13,918 nt of DNA from Arenicellales bacterium (lineage in GTDB: Bacteria > Pseudomonadota > Gammaproteobacteria > BMS3Bbin11): the NCBI GenBank assembly GCA_029287965.1, contig JARFQC010000065.1, forward strand, positions 1-13,918. The letters run 5' to 3'. A model generated the notes under the pieces. The model did not search any database, was not told the DNA's origin, and saw only the letters and a list, made by a program, of their open reading frames with translations. The translations under genes were made by a program, and so were the position numbers. This document shows, piece by piece, positions 7,964 to 13,918 of this stretch (positions within the stretch are counted from its first letter, which is position 1; each line of letters begins with the position of its first letter).

Positions 7964-8533
7964 CTAGGTTTTGGGCAGCGTAACGCCGGTCTGTCCCTGG
8001 TATTTGCCGCCGCGGTCCTTATAGGACGTTTCGCATTCCTCATCGCCTTCGAAGAACAGCACTTGCGCGACGCCTTCGTTGGCGTAGACCTTCGCAGGCA
8101 GCGGTGTGGTATTGGAAAACTCCAGCGTGACATGCCCTTCCCATTCCGGCTCGAATGGGGTCACGTTGACGATGATGCCGCAGCGGGCATAGGTTGATTT
8201 ACCCAGGCACACGGTCAAAACATTACGTGGTATGCGCAAATACTCTACCGTGCGGGCCAGGGCAAACGAATTGGGCGGTATGATGCAGACATCGCCGACA
8301 AAATCGACAAAGCTGTTTTCATCGAAGTTCTTAGGATCAACCAGGGCCGAATTGATATTGGTGAATATCTTGAATTCATTCGAGCATCGAATATCGTATC
8401 CGTAGCTCGATGTACCATAGGACACGAGACGCTTGCCTTCCTCGTCACGGCGCACCTGGTCAGACTCGAATGGCTCGATCATGCCATGCTCACGCGCCAT
8501 GCGGCGTATCCACTTGTCAGACTTGATGCTCAT
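7964..8533 (-). CDS. dcd: dCTP deaminase Dcd
   Basis: Dcd deaminates dCTP to dUTP, feeding dUTPase and thymidylate synthesis; the enzyme is a cytoplasmic homotrimer of the dUTPase superfamily. The 189-residue protein matches the Pseudomonas/Acinetobacter type (about 188) along its whole length: MSIKSDKWIRRMA at the start, SSYGYDIRC at about 42-50, DVCIIPPNSFALA at about 81-93, GKSTYARCGI at about 111-120, and the TLEFSNTT segment containing the expected catalytic glutamate E138. The C-terminal GGKYQGQTGVTLPKT is complete. AAGGA lies five bases before the ATG. It follows apbC by 53 bp containing a hairpin, an order familiar from gammaproteobacteria. The TAG stop lies in the CTAG that borders a 41-bp palindromic repeat. 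Confidence 0.97.
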   Translation of the reverse strand: MSIKSDKWIRRMAREHGMIEPFESDQVRRDEEGKRLVSYGTSSYGYDIRCSNEFKIFTNINSALVDPKNFDENSFVDFVGDVCIIPPNSFALARTVEYLRIPRNVLTVCLGKSTYARCGIIVNVTPFEPEWEGHVTLEFSNTTPLPAKVYANEGVAQVLFFEGDEECETSYKDRGGKYQGQTGVTLPKT

Positions 8534-8555
8534 AATTCCTTATCGCAGGTTGATG

Positions 8556-8579
8556 CCGGCAGGCTGTGCAGCCTGCCGG
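8556..8579. repeat. 10-bp perfect hairpin in the apbC-dcd gap
   Basis: CCGGCAGGCT (8556-8565) and its exact complement (8570-8579) flank a 4-base loop. On the minus strand it lies 7 bp after the apbC stop and 22 bp before the dcd start. No T-tract follows, so a Rho-independent terminator is unlikely. It may be an mRNA-stabilising or processing stem that lets apbC and dcd be expressed at different levels. Confidence 0.6.
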
Positions 8580-8586
8580 AACCCGG

Positions 8587-9678
8587 TCAGGCATTGTCGA
8601 TGACAATGTTCGGGAATGCAGCCGAGTAGTCCTTTTTCTTCATGGACAGCTTGGCAGCGGTGCGACGGGCGATCTCGCGATAATTCTGCGCGATGCGACC
8701 ATCCGGGTCGGCGACCACGGTTGGCTTGCCGCCGTCTGCGTCGGCGCGGATAGTGCCGTCCAGCGGGATGGCGCCGAGATAGTCGACGTCATACTGCTCA
8801 GCCATTTTCAGCCCGCCGCCTTCACCGAAGATGTGTTCTTCATGGCCGCAGCTGGAGCAGATATGGGTGCTCATGTTCTCCACGACACCGAGAACCGGGA
8901 TCTCGACCTTTTCGAACATCTTGAGCGCCTTGCGGGCATCCAGCAGGGCAATATCCTGCGGCGTGGTGACAATCACCGAACCACTGACCGGGACTTTCTG
9001 CGCCAGGGTCAGCTGGGTGTCGCCGGTACCCGGCGGCAGGTCGATAATCAGGTAGTCGAGGTCGTTCCAGCGGGTGTCCTTGAGCAGCTGCTCGAGGGCC
9101 TGGGTAACCATCGGGCCGCGCCAGATCATGGGCGTCTCTTCGTCGATCAGAAAACCGATCGACATGGCCTGCAGGTTGTAGCTGGTCAGCGGTTCCAGGG
9201 AATTACCGTCTGTGGACTCCGGCTGGGCGGTCACACCCAGCATGCGCGGCTGGCTGGGACCGTATATATCCGCATCGAGTATACCGACGGTTGCGCCTTC
9301 GGCAGACAATGCCAGGGCCAGGTTGACTGAAACCGTGGATTTACCTACGCCGCCCTTACCCGAAGCAACGGCGATGATGTTCTTGACGTTGTCCAGCATG
9401 CTGACGCCTTTCTGCACGCCATGAGATACCACCTTGAAACCGACATTGACGATGACATCACTGACGCCCGCTACAGCCGCCACTTTGTCCTTGATCTGAC
9501 TCGCGTAGTCATCGGCGAATCCCTTGTTCGGATAGCCGGTGACGATGTTGACGGTGACATTGCCGCCGTCGATATCGATGGTCTTGACGGCCTTGCCGCT
9601 GACCGGGTCTTCTTCCGTATAAGGATCGACGATCTGTTTCAGTGCGTCTTCAATCTGTTCCTTGGTCACTTCGCTCAT
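8587..9678 (-). CDS. apbC: Iron-sulphur cluster carrier ATPase ApbC/Mrp
   Basis: This Mrp/NBP35-family P-loop ATPase, 363 residues long, is expected to bind an Fe-S cluster as a dimer and pass it to target apoproteins in the cytoplasm. An N-terminal DUF59/MIP18-like domain covers about 5-85. The deviant Walker A motif SGKGGVGKST is at 106-115, the switch I-like segment DADIYGPSQPRMLG is at about 135-148, and IIDLPPGTGD is at about 211-220. The CxxC pair C274/C277 in the HICSSCGHEEHIFG stretch provides the bridging cluster ligands. The start ATG gives the usual short lead to DUF59, but no Shine-Dalgarno sequence is obvious upstream. In many gammaproteobacteria apbC sits beside metG; here its upstream neighbour is the broken STAS-like gene. 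Confidence 0.95.
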   Translation of the reverse strand: MSEVTKEQIEDALKQIVDPYTEEDPVSGKAVKTIDIDGGNVTVNIVTGYPNKGFADDYASQIKDKVAAVAGVSDVIVNVGFKVVSHGVQKGVSMLDNVKNIIAVASGKGGVGKSTVSVNLALALSAEGATVGILDADIYGPSQPRMLGVTAQPESTDGNSLEPLTSYNLQAMSIGFLIDEETPMIWRGPMVTQALEQLLKDTRWNDLDYLIIDLPPGTGDTQLTLAQKVPVSGSVIVTTPQDIALLDARKALKMFEKVEIPVLGVVENMSTHICSSCGHEEHIFGEGGGLKMAEQYDVDYLGAIPLDGTIRADADGGKPTVVADPDGRIAQNYREIARRTAAKLSMKKKDYSAAFPNIVIDNA

Positions 9679-9862
9679 TTTTAACGTTCTCGAATATGTT
9701 CAGAGGGGCTTAAAAGGGCGCCAATCCTACACAATCCGCCAATGAAAGTCATTTAGAAGAAGGCTGTATCGGGCATTGCAACACCGATTGTGAGGCGAAT
9801 ACCTCAGTTATTGGGTCAGGTATTTTCCATACCTGCTGGGTCTACGCTCGGTGAGATGGGAT
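9679..9862. other. gap upstream of apbC with two small hairpins
   Basis: No gene is recognisable here. Two short inverted repeats lie next to each other: TGAGG/CCTCA (9791-9795, 9802-9806) and CAGGTAT/ATACCTG (9817-9823, 9829-9835). They fall after the stop of the broken STAS-like gene and could form a weak terminator for it, though no run of T follows. The apbC promoter should lie at about 9690-9780, but no confident -35/-10 pair was seen. Confidence 0.35.
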
Positions 9863-10239
9863 TTACTCTGTGGACAGCCACCCGGCTGCCTTGTCACGCG
9901 TGTCAACAATCGCCAGCCGGACTCCCCGGTTGGCTGTCATGCTGGAGAGGTGGTCACCTGGGAAACATTCGGCATTGGCAGGTTCCACAATAGCTAATGT
10001 GACAGTGTAGTCGCCGCGGTTGAACTTCTGCCCCGGCAGTGTGCAACCAGCACAGTGAACTCACGCGCTATCTCAACCCCGCTGCAGTCCAGCATCAGCC
10101 GGGTACATTGATGTTCACCGCATGCTGCGGCCAGTTTCTCACCACATTCTTCGTCAACATCACTGATATCATTGAACACACCAGTAAATCTGCAATGCAG
10201 GTAGTTATCTACGTGATCGATACTCAGCGCTATAGCCAT
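9863..10239 (-). pseudogene. Frameshifted STAS-like regulatory protein
   Basis: The reading frame from the ATG at 10239 encodes 70 residues that look like the first half of small bacterial STAS/SpoIIAA-like proteins (MAIALSIDHVDNYLHC, then a TGVFNDI turn, then CTRLMLDCSGVEI). It then runs into nonsense and a stop at about 9994. In another frame, starting at about 10030, the matching second half appears: RGDYTVTLAIVEPANAE, then MTANRGVRLAIVDTRDKAAGWL, ending at a TAA at 9863-9865. Restoring one base, most simply in the C run at 10031-10034, gives a continuous protein of about 125 residues, the usual size for this family. AAGGA lies five bases before the ATG. The frameshift is either a real inactivating mutation or a homopolymer sequencing error. 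The partner and role of the intact protein are unknown. Family call is moderate; the two-frame continuity is strong. Confidence 0.72.
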
Positions 10240-10300
10240 TGTTATCCTTGATTAATTATCCAGTTATTTATGCATACCGTTGTCGGGCAGGATGGTAGCC

Positions 10301-10729
10301 ATGGACGAACTGGTTGAAAACTATGGCCTATGGGGTCTGTTTGTCAGCGCATTCCTCTCTTCAACCCTGTTGCCGGGTGGCTCTGAGGCCATGCTGGCCG
10401 CCCTGGCACTGCATGAGCATCACGACAAGGTCGCTATTCTCCTGGCTGCAAGCGCCGGCAACACACTCGGTGGTGCATCGTCATGGCTGATCGGATTCCT
10501 GCTGGCAAAAAAATGGCCTGCAACGAAGCTGAAGAAAAAGGAACACCAGCGTGCAGTGATCTGGCTGCACCAGTACGGCAGCCCGATTCTGCTGCTGTCC
10601 TGGCTGCCGGTGGTCGGCGACCCCTTGTGCGTCGCTGCCGGATGGTTAAGGATGAATTTCTGGCTCAGCCTGTTAATGATTGCTGCCGGTAAGACGATTC
10701 GATATGCGATAATTCTACTGATCATCTAG
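10301..10729 (+). CDS. YqaA-type DedA/SNARE-associated (VTT) membrane protein
   Basis: This small inner-membrane protein belongs to the DedA/VTT superfamily and resembles E. coli YqaA. The shared pattern is visible: FLSSTLLPGGSEAMLAAL near the N-terminus, ASAGNTLGGASSWLIGF in the middle, and WLHQYGSPILLLSWLPVVGDPLC followed by AGWLRMNFW and GKTIRY in the second half. I chose the ATG at 10301, which gives 142 residues, the same length as YqaA, and has AGGA upstream at 10289-10292. A TTG at 10280 or an ATG at 10292 would add a few residues. DedA relatives are implicated in lipid scrambling, proton-motive-force and envelope homeostasis; the exact role of YqaA-like proteins is not established. 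It is divergent from the broken STAS-like gene and precedes the L,D-transpeptidase gene by 175 bp. Confidence 0.88.
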   Translation: MDELVENYGLWGLFVSAFLSSTLLPGGSEAMLAALALHEHHDKVAILLAASAGNTLGGASSWLIGFLLAKKWPATKLKKKEHQRAVIWLHQYGSPILLLSWLPVVGDPLCVAAGWLRMNFWLSLLMIAAGKTIRYAIILLII

Positions 10730-10777
10730 GCTGGCGGACATCACCGTATCTCAGCAGTTCAGGCAGGAATCAATTGC

Positions 10778-10891
10778 ATGAAAGATGATCAACAGCTGGA
10801 CATGGCACACTTGCAGCGGACAGGAATTTCTCACTTCAAGCTTCGACTCCGGCGTTTATTCCCCGCGGCATACTTGTTGAACAACAAATGA
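10778..10891 (+). CDS. Possible 37-residue small ORF upstream of the L,D-transpeptidase gene
   Basis: ATG to TGA encodes 37 residues, starting MKDDQQLDMAHLQRTG and ending with a basic, leucine-rich stretch (KLRLRRLFPAAYLLNNK). A GGA-containing ribosome binding site (AGGCAGGA, 10761-10768) lies nine bases before the ATG, and the stop is 13 bp before the L,D-transpeptidase start. I recognise no family. It could be a leader peptide or small protein translated ahead of the transpeptidase gene, whose own start lacks a clear Shine-Dalgarno sequence. It could equally be chance. Confidence 0.25.
   Translation: MKDDQQLDMAHLQRTGISHFKLRLRRLFPAAYLLNNK
10874..10887. promoter_or_regulatory. Short palindrome before the L,D-transpeptidase start
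   Basis: TTGTTG and CAACAA with a 2-base spacer form a small dyad 17 bp before the ATG at 10905. It might be an operator or part of a translation-control structure. The evidence is only the symmetry. Confidence 0.25.
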
Positions 10892-10904
10892 ACAAACATC
10901 ACTT

Positions 10905-12545
10905 ATGAATCTAAATTTTAGGAATTACAGGGCAATTATCGCCATCCTCATGGCCGTATATTTTGTACCTGCCCCGGCATTTTCCAGCGCTGACGTCAGC
11001 GGCGAGATCCAGCTGCGCATCGAACAGATCGGCAATGCGGCTGACTACCGGATCGCAAAGCATTCCATGCACGGTAAAGTCTTTCTTGCCGACCTGTACC
11101 AGGCCAATAACTTCAAACCGGTGTGGGATGATGGATTGGCCGAAGTACTCGGTGATGAAATCCAGAACCTCAGCTACGATGGTCTTGATCCGGCCGATTA
11201 CTGGTTTCCGTCCCTGGACGCATTACTTGGTAAAAAGCAGAATCGCAGCCTGGATGCGGCGCAGCAGGCTGAACTCGACCTGCTCCTTTCGGAAGCTTTT
11301 GTCAGGGCCTACTACAATCTACTCGTTGGCAAGGTGGATCCCGAACGACTGGATGAAAACTTCAATTTCCCCAGGCCGCTGAACGCCGAAAAGCGACGTC
11401 CTGCGGTGATAGCCATGCTGCTGCAGGGAAGAGTCGCCGATATATTCGCCAGGGCGCGCCCGCCGGAACACGCACACCGACGGCTCAAGGAGGCCCTTGC
11501 CGAATACCGCGCTTATGCAGAGGCCGGGGGCTGGCCGACGGTTCAGACGGGGGCCACGCTGAAGCCCGGCGACAGCGGCAAGCGCGTCGCTCAGTTGCGG
11601 GCGCGGCTGAGCGTGACCGGTGACTACACGGGCAAAGCAGACGATCCGAACCTGTTTGACGCCGATCTCGAACAGGCGGTTAAACGGTTCCAGGAACGCC
11701 ACGGACTGGATATAGACGGTACTGCCGGTCCCGCGACGCTGGAGGCCATGAACGTACCAGTGCAGCAGCGCATCGACCAGTTGCGCGTCAACCTGGAACG
11801 CCAGCGCTGGTTCATGCATGAAAATCATGACGAATATATTGTCGCCGACATTGCCGGCTTCAACGTCTACTGGATCAGGAACAGCGAGATAATCTGGTCG
11901 ACCCGGGCACAGGTGGGCAAGGACTATTCGCAAACACCCGTATTCAAGGACATGCTGCGGACCATAGTATTCAATCCTACCTGGACGATTCCGCCCGGCA
12001 TCATGGCGCGCAGCATACTGCCCAACCTGAAGAAGGACCCGGACTACCTGGGCAAAAAGGGTTACTTGCTGCTGACCCATGACGGCAAGGAAATTGATCC
12101 CCTGTCGGTAGACTGGTCAAAAATTGACAAGATGCCCTATATCGTTCGTCAGCCTGCAGGGCCGAACAATGCATTGGGTATGGTAAAATTCCTGTTCCCC
12201 AACAAGCACCTGGTCTACCTGCACGATACAAACCACAGAGAGCATTTCGCAGACGCGAGCCGTTCTTTCAGCTCCGGCTGCGTGCGTATAGAACACCCTT
12301 TTGATTTTGCGGAAAGGCTGCTGGCAGGCCAGGAGGACTGGGACCGGAACAAGATCGACGCAACGGTGAAATCAGGCGAGACCAAGTGGGTGACGCTGGA
12401 TCAGCCGATCAGGATCATCATTGCCTACAGTACGGCCGCCGCGCGCAACGGCATGGTCTACTTCAAGCATGACATTTACAACCGGGATGCCAGCGTGCTG
12501 AAAGCACTGGATGCGCCCTTCATGCTGCGCAGGCAGGACGGATGA
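10905..12545 (+). CDS. LdtD (YcbB)-like murein L,D-transpeptidase
   Basis: This is an exported enzyme of 546 residues that should form 3-3 (mDAP-mDAP) peptidoglycan cross-links in the periplasm. A signal peptide is clear: basic start, hydrophobic core at about 10-21 and a PAPAFSSA cleavage region. It is followed by the large N-terminal domain seen in YcbB relatives (about 35-210), a peptidoglycan-binding domain at about 219-282 (LKPGDSGKRVAQLRARL through DGTAGPATLEAMN), and a YkuD catalytic domain at about 308-505. Catalytic C459 lies in SSGCVRIEH, the LdtD-type variant of the usual HGC motif, and H440 in YLHDT is the upstream conserved histidine. E. coli LdtD is longer (615). The start ATG is fixed by the signal peptide although the ribosome binding site is poor. 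A MepK-like hydrolase gene follows, as ycbK follows ycbB in E. coli. Confidence 0.93.
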   Translation: MNLNFRNYRAIIAILMAVYFVPAPAFSSADVSGEIQLRIEQIGNAADYRIAKHSMHGKVFLADLYQANNFKPVWDDGLAEVLGDEIQNLSYDGLDPADYWFPSLDALLGKKQNRSLDAAQQAELDLLLSEAFVRAYYNLLVGKVDPERLDENFNFPRPLNAEKRRPAVIAMLLQGRVADIFARARPPEHAHRRLKEALAEYRAYAEAGGWPTVQTGATLKPGDSGKRVAQLRARLSVTGDYTGKADDPNLFDADLEQAVKRFQERHGLDIDGTAGPATLEAMNVPVQQRIDQLRVNLERQRWFMHENHDEYIVADIAGFNVYWIRNSEIIWSTRAQVGKDYSQTPVFKDMLRTIVFNPTWTIPPGIMARSILPNLKKDPDYLGKKGYLLLTHDGKEIDPLSVDWSKIDKMPYIVRQPAGPNNALGMVKFLFPNKHLVYLHDTNHREHFADASRSFSSGCVRIEHPFDFAERLLAGQEDWDRNKIDATVKSGETKWVTLDQPIRIIIAYSTAAARNGMVYFKHDIYNRDASVLKALDAPFMLRRQDG

Positions 12546-12608
12546 ACGCGGTTCAGACAAGCATATGGCGTATAAGGATAAGCTTGCTGGACGGGACTAT
12601 TATCTAAT

Positions 12609-12757
12609 TAAGCTCTGATTAATTCACATGGGATGGGGGTTCGGGGGAAGTGTGCTGATGACGCAACCAGTAAGCATTTGATATAACATGCCCTTCCCCC
12701 GTTAAATAACTTACAGGGAGCTCTGGTTGTTTCGCGAAGCGAATTAATCAGAGCTCC
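12609..12757. mobile_element. MITE-like element between the L,D-transpeptidase and mepK genes
   Basis: Perfect 15-bp inverted ends (AGCTCTGATTAATTC at 12611-12625, complement at 12741-12755) bracket about 115 bp without coding potential. TCTAAT occurs directly outside both ends (12603-12608 and 12758-12763), a candidate 6-bp target duplication; the CTAA within it would also fit a 4-bp YTAR site. Inside, CGGGGGAAG (12642-12650) pairs with CTTCCCCCG (12693-12701), so the transcript could fold into a long stem. The right end coincides with a complete copy of the 41-bp hairpin repeat. There is no transposase, so it would depend on one encoded elsewhere. The element type is inferred from structure only. 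Confidence 0.55.
12717..12757 (+). repeat. 41-bp hairpin repeat, copy 2
   Basis: GGAGCTCTGGTTGTTTCGC, a GAA spacer, then GCGAATTAATCAGAGCTCC. The outer 9 bp are perfect inverted repeats, and TTCGC/GCGAA closes the inner stem. Aligned to copy 1 (minus strand of 7923-7963) it has the same 19+3+19 architecture with only a handful of differences. It forms the right end of the MITE-like element and lies 37 bp before the mepK-like start, so it would be transcribed if the transpeptidase and mepK genes are read together. Confidence 0.75.
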
Positions 12758-12794
12758 TCTAATACGCTCGACATGGGTAACAGAGTACACAAAC

Positions 12795-13334
12795 ATGCAT
12801 GACCTGACACGACGACGTTTCATCCGCGATTCCCTGGGGCTTTGCAGCCTTGCCGTTGCGCCACTTGCCTGGGGTAAGGACGCACCATTGAATTCTGCCG
12901 GCTTATCCTTTCAAAGCCTGCACACCGGGGAAAAATTGCAGACCGGCATTTTGCCCGGAAAACATCCGGAGCCCGCGGCTCTCGCAGCCGTCAACCACGT
13001 ACTCCGCGACCATCGTTCCGGCGAAATCCATACCATGGACCCGGAACTCCTGATGGTACTCGCGAAGCTTCAGAATGAAGTAGGCATAGCAGGTCCATTC
13101 CACGTGATCTCCGGGTACCGCTCACCGAAAACCAATGCAAAGCTGCGTGCGGACGGACGTGGTGTGGCGAAAAAGAGCCTGCATATGCAAGGCAAGGCGA
13201 TCGACGTAAGGCTTCCCGGCTGCGAGCTTGCAACACTGCGGGATGCTGCGATTTCACTCAAGGCCGGTGGGGTCGGCTATTACGTGAAATCAGACTTCAT
13301 CCATATTGATACCGGCCGCGTTCGATACTGGTAG
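12795..13334 (+). CDS. mepK: MepK (YcbK)-like murein endopeptidase, Tat-exported
   Basis: This M15/DUF882 zinc peptidase of 179 residues closely matches E. coli MepK/YcbK (182), which cleaves 3-3 (mDAP-mDAP) cross-links in peptidoglycan. The N-terminus carries a twin-arginine signal (TRRRFIRDSLG at 5-15, followed by a hydrophobic stretch), so folded export by Tat is expected. The core shows NHVLRDHRSGEIHTMDPEL at about 67-85, ISGYRSPKTNAKLR at about 105-118, GVAKKSLHMQGKAID at about 123-137 and GGVGYYVKSDFIHIDTG at about 158-174. Zinc ligands are H130, D137 and H170. The ATG is placed by the Tat motif; its ribosome binding site is weak. It lies downstream of the L,D-transpeptidase gene with a 249-bp gap holding the MITE-like element, so the pair makes and breaks the same bond type. 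Confidence 0.92.
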   Translation: MHDLTRRRFIRDSLGLCSLAVAPLAWGKDAPLNSAGLSFQSLHTGEKLQTGILPGKHPEPAALAAVNHVLRDHRSGEIHTMDPELLMVLAKLQNEVGIAGPFHVISGYRSPKTNAKLRADGRGVAKKSLHMQGKAIDVRLPGCELATLRDAAISLKAGGVGYYVKSDFIHIDTGRVRYW

Positions 13335-13407
13335 ATATTCAGCCGCCGCGGACATCTTCCTCGCTCCCGGCCAGACGCAGCGCAAAACAGCGAATCACCA
13401 GTAAGCA

Positions 13408-13918
13408 TCAGGCAAGACGATCGTCAGCCACGTGGTAGACCGGGTCTTCCATCAGGTTCACTTCCACCAGGCTGCCGGCCTTGTCCATCAGCTGCTTGCA
13501 TTCCGGACTCAGGTGTCTCAGGTGCAGCGTCTTCTGTGCACGCGCGAAGCGTTCGGCCAGGGCATCGATAGCCTCCAGGCCAGAGTGGTCGTATACGCGC
13601 GCATCGGCAAAGTCGACAACGACCTCCTGCGGGTCATCACTGGGCGTAAACAGGTCATGAAAATTCTGGATTGATCCGAAAAACAGCGGCCCGGAATTTT
13701 CGTAGAACTTGAATCCCTTGTCATCGACATAGGTCTTTGCGTTGATGTGCTTCGCATGCTCCCAGGCAAAAACCAGTGCCGACATGATCACACCGACGAT
13801 CACTGCAATAGCCAGGTCGGTCAGCACAGTGACGATAGCCACTGTTATGCCCACCATGGTGTCCGCCAGGGGGATACGGCCCAGCAGTCTGAAGCTTGCC
13901 CATTCGAACGTGCCCAGT
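13408..13918 (-). CDS. SulP-family anion transporter, C-terminal part (partial)
   Basis: The gene runs off the right edge; about 170 C-terminal residues are visible. It starts in the last part of the membrane domain: LGTFEWASFRLLGRIPLADT, then a hydrophobic stretch containing VLTDLAIAVIVGVIMSALVFAWEHAKHI, which is characteristic of SulP permeases. A cytoplasmic STAS domain follows (VVVDFADARVYDHSGLEAID, LHLRHLSPECKQLMDKAG). SulP proteins move sulphate, bicarbonate or other inorganic or dicarboxylic anions across the inner membrane, with STAS as a regulatory domain. The substrate cannot be judged from this fragment. The open frame continues upstream of the ATG at 13857, so that codon is not the start. 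It converges on mepK with a 73-bp gap in which I see no terminator. Confidence 0.9.
   Translation of the reverse strand, partial: LGTFEWASFRLLGRIPLADTMVGITVAIVTVLTDLAIAVIVGVIMSALVFAWEHAKHINAKTYVDDKGFKFYENSGPLFFGSIQNFHDLFTPSDDPQEVVVDFADARVYDHSGLEAIDALAERFARAQKTLHLRHLSPECKQLMDKAGSLVEVNLMEDPVYHVADDRLA

Noticed and set aside
8566..9330. 254-codon open frame on the plus strand opposite apbC
   Set aside because: It lies antisense to an unmistakable apbC. The translation is histidine/arginine/glutamine-rich with no recognisable domain, typical of the opposite strand of a GC-rich gene.
9790..9993. 67-codon plus-strand frame near the apbC upstream gap
   Set aside because: It overlaps the second half of the STAS-like gene antisense, and its translation (cysteine, tryptophan and proline rich) looks non-coding.
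10025..10040. Programmed -1 frameshift in the STAS-like gene
   Set aside because: The junction has only a short C/G run, with no X-XXY-YYZ heptamer or clear downstream stimulator. An indel is simpler.
11319..12080. 253-codon open frame on the minus strand opposite the L,D-transpeptidase gene
   Set aside because: It lies wholly within the transpeptidase coding sequence, no family is recognised, and composition is that of a shadow frame.
12609..12757. CRISPR-like repeat unit
   Set aside because: There are only two inverted ends and one hairpin copy, with no regularly spaced direct repeats and no cas genes.

Overview
The window looks like chromosomal DNA of a gammaproteobacterium of moderate GC content. 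The basis is the close family resemblance of several proteins to enterobacterial or pseudomonad versions: TrhP/YegQ, chorismate synthase, a Pseudomonas/Acinetobacter-type dCTP deaminase, YqaA, and an LdtD/MepK (YcbB/YcbK) pair. The genus cannot be fixed from this stretch; a free-living, possibly Chromatiales-like lineage is only a guess. No phage, plasmid, CRISPR, tRNA or rRNA signal was seen.

Layout. At 3-2771 (-) is a membrane-anchored CHASE-PAS-GGDEF-EAL cyclic-di-GMP enzyme, divergent from an AcuC-like zinc deacetylase (3049-3993, +). A REP-like palindrome separates the deacetylase from a long minus-strand series. In transcription order this runs apbC/mrp (9678-8587), dcd (8533-7964), a repeat-filled gap, aroC (7732-6656), an HcaT-like MFS transporter (6636-5491) and trhP/yegQ (5375-4068). 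Next comes a short STAS-like gene broken by a one-base frameshift (9863-10239, -), divergent from a YqaA-type membrane protein (10301-10729, +). The plus strand then carries an LdtD-like L,D-transpeptidase (10905-12545) and a Tat-exported MepK-like peptidase (12795-13334). The window closes with the 3' end of a SulP anion transporter (13408-13918, -, cut by the window edge).

Functional themes. The L,D-transpeptidase and the MepK-like hydrolase form a make-and-break pair for 3-3 peptidoglycan cross-links. AroC makes chorismate, the precursor of prephenate, and TrhP uses prephenate to hydroxylate tRNA wobble uridine, so the aroC-MFS-trhP order has a metabolic logic. ApbC and Dcd are housekeeping (Fe-S carriage and dUTP supply).

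The least ordinary content is in the gaps. A 41-bp hairpin repeat occurs twice in opposite orientation (7923-7963, carrying the dcd stop codon at its edge, and 12717-12757). The second copy forms one end of a roughly 149-bp MITE-like element, with 15-bp inverted ends and a candidate target duplication, lying between the transpeptidase and mepK genes. Two further REP-like palindromes (4009-4038 and 7837-7906) share a TGTAG(G/T)AGCGG core. No clearly new multigene system was found; the repeats, the broken STAS-like gene and a possible 37-codon ORF before the transpeptidase gene deserve the second look.
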